From: Antedon mediterranea
Taxonomy: Eukaryota; Echinodermata; Crinoidea; Comatulida; Antedonidae
DNA: 64,000 nt
Reading direction: 5' to 3'
Assembly: GCF_964355755.1 (NCBI RefSeq)
Contig: NC_092672.1
Span: forward strand, 1,860,001-1,924,000
The notes under the pieces were generated by a model. The model was not told the origin of the DNA and did no database searches. It was given only the letters and a program-made list of their open reading frames with translations. Shown here in pieces: positions 58,473 through 64,000 of the stretch; positions within the stretch are counted from its first letter, which is position 1; each line of letters opens with the position of its first letter. The position numbers and the translations under genes are program-made.

Positions 58473-60559
58473 AGTGAAAACAACAATTTGCCAACGTAAA
58501 TTGGTTGTATCTTATTTGTGGATGGAGGAAAATAAATGATATAATAAATGAGAAACTGTTATCTTTCAAGTCCTGTTCATATCTTATGTTAATGTAAACA
58601 ATATCTAAGAAAATGGCCCAATAAAATATGCTACGCACACGAAACAAAAAGCAATTTAGCAGAACATGAAAGTCGCAACAATAACGAGTATACACACATA
58701 CACTTAATATGCGCAATGTTATAATAATAAAGTATTATACAACATTTTATTTTTAGGTTACTAAATTAAATTGTTTTAAAATATAAATTAGTTGTGCCAC
58801 TAAGGTAAAAATAATATAAATTATGAAATATGCTAAATTTAATATTTTACAAGTTGTGCAGTTTTATGGAATCGAAAATTAAATGCTGAAAATAATGTAT
58901 TACTTTACAAAGAAGTTTCAAATAATGATTTGTAAAGCGCAAAAAAAATGGTGTGAAAATAAGATCAAGAAAAAAAAGAAAAAATATTCACTTATCCAAT
59001 ATTTTTTATAAAATAAATTTGAAAAAAACAGTTTGTTTTACACAATACCAACTTGTCATTTGAAAGAAGTGATTCAAATTCAATCCATCAAACCATTACA
59101 TTTTAATATCATTTGTTATTTTAATGTATAGCGCAATTTTTTATTATTAAACCAATCCAATACATTTTCATTATTTCAACCAAAAAAAAAAGAAATTTTA
59201 GTAGGATTGATGTTGGATTTTGTGAAATTTAAAGACAGTCAGTTCATTGTACTATGTGAGAGAATCTTTGTGAACGATTGTCATTTTTAAATAGCACAAC
59301 TATCTAAGAAAGCAGCAAAGTTTAATGAGGCAGAGAGAAAACAACGTTTACCTTGCGAACGCTGCAGGCATGCTGAGAAAATCATATTTGTGCATGGCTG
59401 TTTTAGCGAGCCTGCCGTTCTAATAGAATCAAGTAGCATTTAACCAAAATATTCTTCGTTTTAATTATGTAATACAAGAAGAGAGTTGCATTAATTGATG
59501 AAGGAAGAGAGGTCAACTGTTCCAAGACTCAAATTGTTTGGGATGTTGATTTTTGTATAGGTCTTCAAAATGACAGATGCGTTGATTTGATGGAAACAGA
59601 TTGCTTTCAACCCGAATTTGACCTTTTTCAACTAATTAATGTGTTCCTTCTCACTAATCCCTATATTCTAAACTTAATGAAAAATCTGGTTTAATTAAAT
59701 TGATTAATCAAATATTATGTAACTATATGCATTCCAACACAAATTAAAAAAATTGCTTTAATAATCAAGGATTCTATCTCACAAAATGTTTAGTAACATT
59801 TTTCACCAAAACAAAACTTCATTGAAATTTAAATATACTATAGCTTTTAAAATTAATGTTTACTGGATTGAATATCCTCGACATATTTCATTAATAAAAA
59901 TATATATTTTTTTAAATGCCTAATGTAAAAATATAAAAACCGTCAAACCGTTTAGCAGGTGAATGAGGTATTTTAATTACCCCTTCAAATACAAGCTTAG
60001 CCTTCGGCAAAACAATATTAGCAAGGTTAGAACCACCCTATATTGGCTGCTGTTAGGAGGGAATTCAAAGAAGAGCGATATACAAAGTGGGCCTAGAGGT
60101 AAAACACTTAAATCTCATTTCTGTAGTTCATATTTGTCTGGGTCATGTCTTTTTTCTGGCTATAGTTTTTAGCAAGATTAATTATAAAACATATTACATT
60201 CTGTAGAGCGACCTCCAGTCTAAAAGCAAACACCATTGAATTGAGAAACAAAGAGAAAGGCTTTGACCTCGCTTCATTGACTGGATGATGATCATTCATT
60301 CTATTTATTGCAAACATTAACACTTTCGCATAATGGACGTGTATTTACTTTTACATTAACCACACATGAATAGCCTATAGGAAAATGAAGTTTGAAACTG
60401 CAATATCCAAGAGAGAAAAGATTTATAAATTTCCCCTAAGAAAGACGATGTGTGATATTTAGTCATGGACGAAAATAGAGAATAATTTATGCTATACATT
60501 GATTGGATGAAAATATATTTTTTATGATTTTAAAAGTGTTTACACGATTGATCTTTATT

Positions 60560-60697
60560 AAAGCTCTGTCTACACTATCAAACTTCTTTGAAAAAAAAGT
60601 GTGATATGCCTAAATATGGTAGTGATATGACATCATGGTGTCAATATATTCGCACATCACTTTTTTTGTCACATAAAGTTTGATTGTGTAGACAGTT
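60560..60697. mobile_element. MITE family A copy
   Basis: Left end TTAAAGCTCTGTCTACACTATCAAAC is close to consensus; the right end reads AAGTTTGATTGTGTAGACAGTTT, slightly diverged. Confidence 0.85.
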
Positions 60698-61636
60698 TCT
60701 CTTGTAAATACCATAAAACATATTGTATAAGTTTATAACAAATTTAATCATGCAATAGTCTTGGTGAGAAACAAGAAAAGGCTAGATTGCGTGTATGCAT
60801 GCATGTTTACAAATAGCATGGCTGACAATAGCCATTCTACCAACTAATCCACATAGCAATGGCAAATGTAAAACAAGTATTTACAATCCACTTGTGCAAA
60901 CAGGTGTATATTCAAACAAACTGTACGATGCCACATTCTGTTTCAACCAACAATGTAAAAATTGACGTCAACATTAAATTCTCTTTTATTCTTTTGCAGT
61001 AAAACCATACAGATGTGAGTGTGCAACAATGTTTAATCAACGCATTGGATAAACAGTATCGACCTACAAATGTTAACTTCTTCTCATACCTAAATTATAT
61101 TGTTAGATATAAAATTGAAAGTTTCAATAACTATTTTTTCAGAAGGACAATGCATCCTTTAATTTTCATAATTTTTAGGCTCTCTGCCCCATATTTCAAA
61201 ATCGTTGATCCGCAGTTGGGCTTGCTTTCCAGACTCATTAAAGTTGCATCAGACAATAAGAAACATTGGCACATGATGTAGAGAGGATCATTTTGACTTT
61301 CTAAAAGTGAGATTGATACTTAAGCACCGTAACACCTACTCCACAATACTTGAAAACAGAACACAGGTGACAAAAACACTGAAGGAAGTAAAAGATAAAG
61401 CAAGTATTGTACCAAGGAATAATACCTTTACTTAAAATGACCATAGCATATCAAGTCTTACCTAATTGTATAACAAGTATTTCCTGTTTATATATTATGA
61501 TATCCGTGAAGAGTTGTTGAAATTAATTCTCTCACCTTTAACACCTTCAATTTAATTTAAAACGATTCACAATGCAAGAGATTTGTACAGTAAAATGCAA
61601 CACTAAAGTCATTAGATAAGGGGGCGGGTCAACATT

Positions 61637-61846
61637 ATTTTACTGCAGTAAACTACATTTTTACTGCAGTAACTACATTCTTTACTGCTGTAAAGGTTTA
61701 AATTTTTGTTTTCAAAGTAGGAGTCACTGCAATAAACAGGGTGTATGATTACCCAGAAAAAAGCTTGCTAAATAATTGTACAAACAGGTTAAAGAGTACA
61801 AAAAGTAGTTACTGCAGTAACTGCAATAAAATAATCTTGAAAACCT
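61637..61846. mobile_element. MITE family C (CTGCAG type)
   Basis: TTTACTGCAGTAAACTACATTTTT at the left and AAGTAGTTACTGCAGTAACTGCAATAAAATAAT at the right, with the shared interior GATTACCCAGAAAAAAGC and ACAGGTTAAAGAGTAC. Confidence 0.8.
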
Positions 61847-64000
61847 TGTGTGTTAATGTGAAGATAGTGGTAACTGAAATACTATTCTTGATAGCAACAC
61901 GACAGAACAACATGATTATACCTGAACATCTTAGAAATGATTTTAAATACTATGTACCTATATAGTCACGGACGTATAAAGATAAAGACACAAGCACGAA
62001 CATGAATCAGGTTTTAATAAGGAGTGTGATAGTTTGTTGGTTTTTGTTCACCAAATGGACAAACCAATTAAGATGACCATTCACATACTACGCATTATTG
62101 AAACTGCGTTAAACAAACAAATCAAGAAATATCGGTTTTTGTAGCACTTTGCGATGGACACAACAATTGATCCGTGCTCTTGCAACAATGTTGGACAATT
62201 GCAAAAGTCCATTATTTGCGTGTCATTGTAACACATGTTAGAAAATCTGAGAGAGGGTTTAATGACGAACACAGAAAAACAAATGAACTTTTCTAAGCAA
62301 TGTAAATATATTGATTGAATTTTAAAGGATAAAACGAAAGGCTAAATTTCAATCTAATGCACATTCATATATAACTATAAAAAGAAAATATTAAAATATG
62401 AAAAAAATAATAATATAAAAATAAAGAATTAACAATAATGATAATACTGTTGGAAAGTGACTAAAATAAGATGATTACGATTCTGCTATTCAAATAATGT
62501 CATTAGAGCAATGATGTCAGATTAAGGCGGACTTGATATGGGTATATATATCTATATAAATAATACAAAAGTAAAATGTGAACCTAAATTTAATAGAAAT
62601 AAAAATATATTTTCCTAGATTGATGATATTTCCAAAAATATCTCCTTTTTCAGAAAAAATCTAGAAATTCCAAAAATAATCAGAAAAAAACATTAAAAAA
62701 GAACTAGGGTATAAAAGTAGAGCACATCAAAAGTATGCCGAAGGTGATAGGTTCAAATCCCTTTGGTATGCCAATCTTATTATTTCAAAATATGAATAAT
62801 AAAGATACTATTAATAATCTTTTACTGTAAAAGACATTTTCCGGAAATTGAGTTTTTGTCGATTCTGAGCTTTGAATTAAAATTAATCCATCAACGAAAA
62901 CTTTCATTATGTTTGATTTTGAAGAGAAATTAGAGGTGTACAAGCACTCTATGTCACGTACATCAAACATGGCCGCTATTCTTCAACAAACATGGCTGCC
63001 ACTCGTCGGCAAACAGCAAACGACGCTATGAGGTACTGCACTGTATTTTGCATTGTCACGGTCATAAAGGCATCTCATGTACAAACAATAACTTGCACAA
63101 GTCAACATTTGCCTAAGTATTGCAGGTATTGCTAACTACCCCATCATTATTCTACTATTTTTGGATCTCACTTAAGTAAAAGCGGCGGCAAAGACCCCTG
63201 CCTTCCTTATATTCATGTGTTCAAATCATTTCATAAGGCAGAATATTCTTTAACCATATCACAGCTAGGTAAAAGTAAAAAAACAAGAAAGAGTTGTCCA
63301 ATCAAATTCTTTAATCTATGTTTAAAATAAAATTAATATCATGTTACCGAATGCTACACAATATTATTATAATTAATATTTATTAATATTTATTAATATT
63401 ATAATATAATTTGCACTGTATAAACTTAAACTTAGTGATAATATAATTTATAATTGAAAGCATGATCTAATAGAAAGTAATACCAAAAATAACACAGAAA
63501 ATAATCATTTTCCTTTACTCTAGATAATTAAAAATAATGAAAAAAAAAGTCTAAATGGGTCAAATAATGAGACTACAAAAAGCACTATACCACTGCGTAA
63601 TTAAAACAGCTATGAGCTAATTTTATACACAAGAGTGCTTTTTGAATCGATTGTTGAAATCTTCAATTCAAAAACAATTACAGAGATTCATTGTATGTGC
63701 CGTCCGTCGTTCATTGAAATAATGGATCTTTCACGCAAAGTAGTATATAATTGCAGACATCGCAGGAATCAATTTCTATGTTGTTGCAATGAAAATGACT
63801 TAATACTATACTAACATATCATTTTTAATTTCTATCAATTATTTTAGTCTTTCTTCATTTTCCAGTACATATATCCTTTAAAAACACATGTACTTAACAG
63901 CATTGTAATAATGAGGAACTGTTACACATAGCTCTAGGCCTCAGAGCAGCAATAACCTACAACAAACATTATAGTGCAGAGCGCAATGCACAACCTACTG

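Larger units (their letters stand above)
56925..64000. other. Probable Musashi upstream intron
   Basis: No confident exon was found on either strand. The exon before 56924 must end in phase 1 within the first half of RRM2 and was not recognised here, so it probably lies beyond 64000. The stretch holds a 21-bp tandem repeat, two MITE family A copies, one family C copy and AT-rich single-copy DNA. Confidence 0.5.

Noticed and set aside
59352-59372. 21-nt microexon with good splice sites on the minus strand
   Set aside because: Phase-compatible, but inclusion would insert seven residues into RRM2 just before the conserved GFGFVTF strand, so chance is more likely.
62700-62775. tRNA-like 3' half with GGTTCAAATCC
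   Set aside because: The B-box word is present but the T-stem does not pair and no A box or acceptor partner is found; probably chance or a decayed SINE.

Overview
The window is AT-rich metazoan nuclear DNA: spliced genes with GT-AG and some GC-AG introns, dense short foldback repeats, TTAA-bounded elements and many TAGGCCTA-type words. Gene content and style suggest a marine deuterostome, most likely an echinoderm. The species call is inference; gene identities rest on translated exons with matching intron phases.

Layout. (1) 1-18220: a carboxypeptidase A-like gene on the minus strand (9 exons). Its last exon is split by a 12.3 kb Ty3/gypsy LTR retrotransposon (363-12654, also minus) with apparently identical 320-bp LTRs and a 4-bp target duplication. 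The element carries gag, a -1 frameshift signal, a pol ending in a PHD finger, and a third ORF in the env position that does not look like an envelope. The carboxypeptidase gene has two further lesions, in exons 2 and 4. (2) 18221-23020: intergenic, with a duplicated carboxypeptidase upstream region and several repeats. (3) 23021-26465: complete 8-exon RAB34-type GTPase, minus strand. (4) 26838-29978: RPL23A (uL23), plus strand, head-to-head with RAB34 as in vertebrates. (5) 30119-32077: a satellite of nested hairpins. (6) 32081-41397: no confident gene; foldback elements. (7) 41398-56924: seven 3'-side coding exons of a Musashi RNA-binding protein, minus strand, from the second half of RRM2 to near the C-terminus; the RRM1 exons were not found and probably lie beyond 64000. 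(8) 56925-64000: probable upstream Musashi intron with repeats only.

The most unusual item is the retrotransposon. Its Pol ends in a complete C4HC3 PHD finger resembling the KDM7/PHF8 class. It also has a canonical U UUA AAC slippery heptamer with a stem six bases downstream, a strong splice donor inside the LTR with a strong acceptor two bases before the gag ATG, and a second acceptor just before ORF3. This suggests retrovirus-like expression: spliced gag leader, frameshifted Pol, spliced accessory mRNA. Around it, the host DNA holds at least six families of foldback (MITE-like) elements, several using TTAA target sites.
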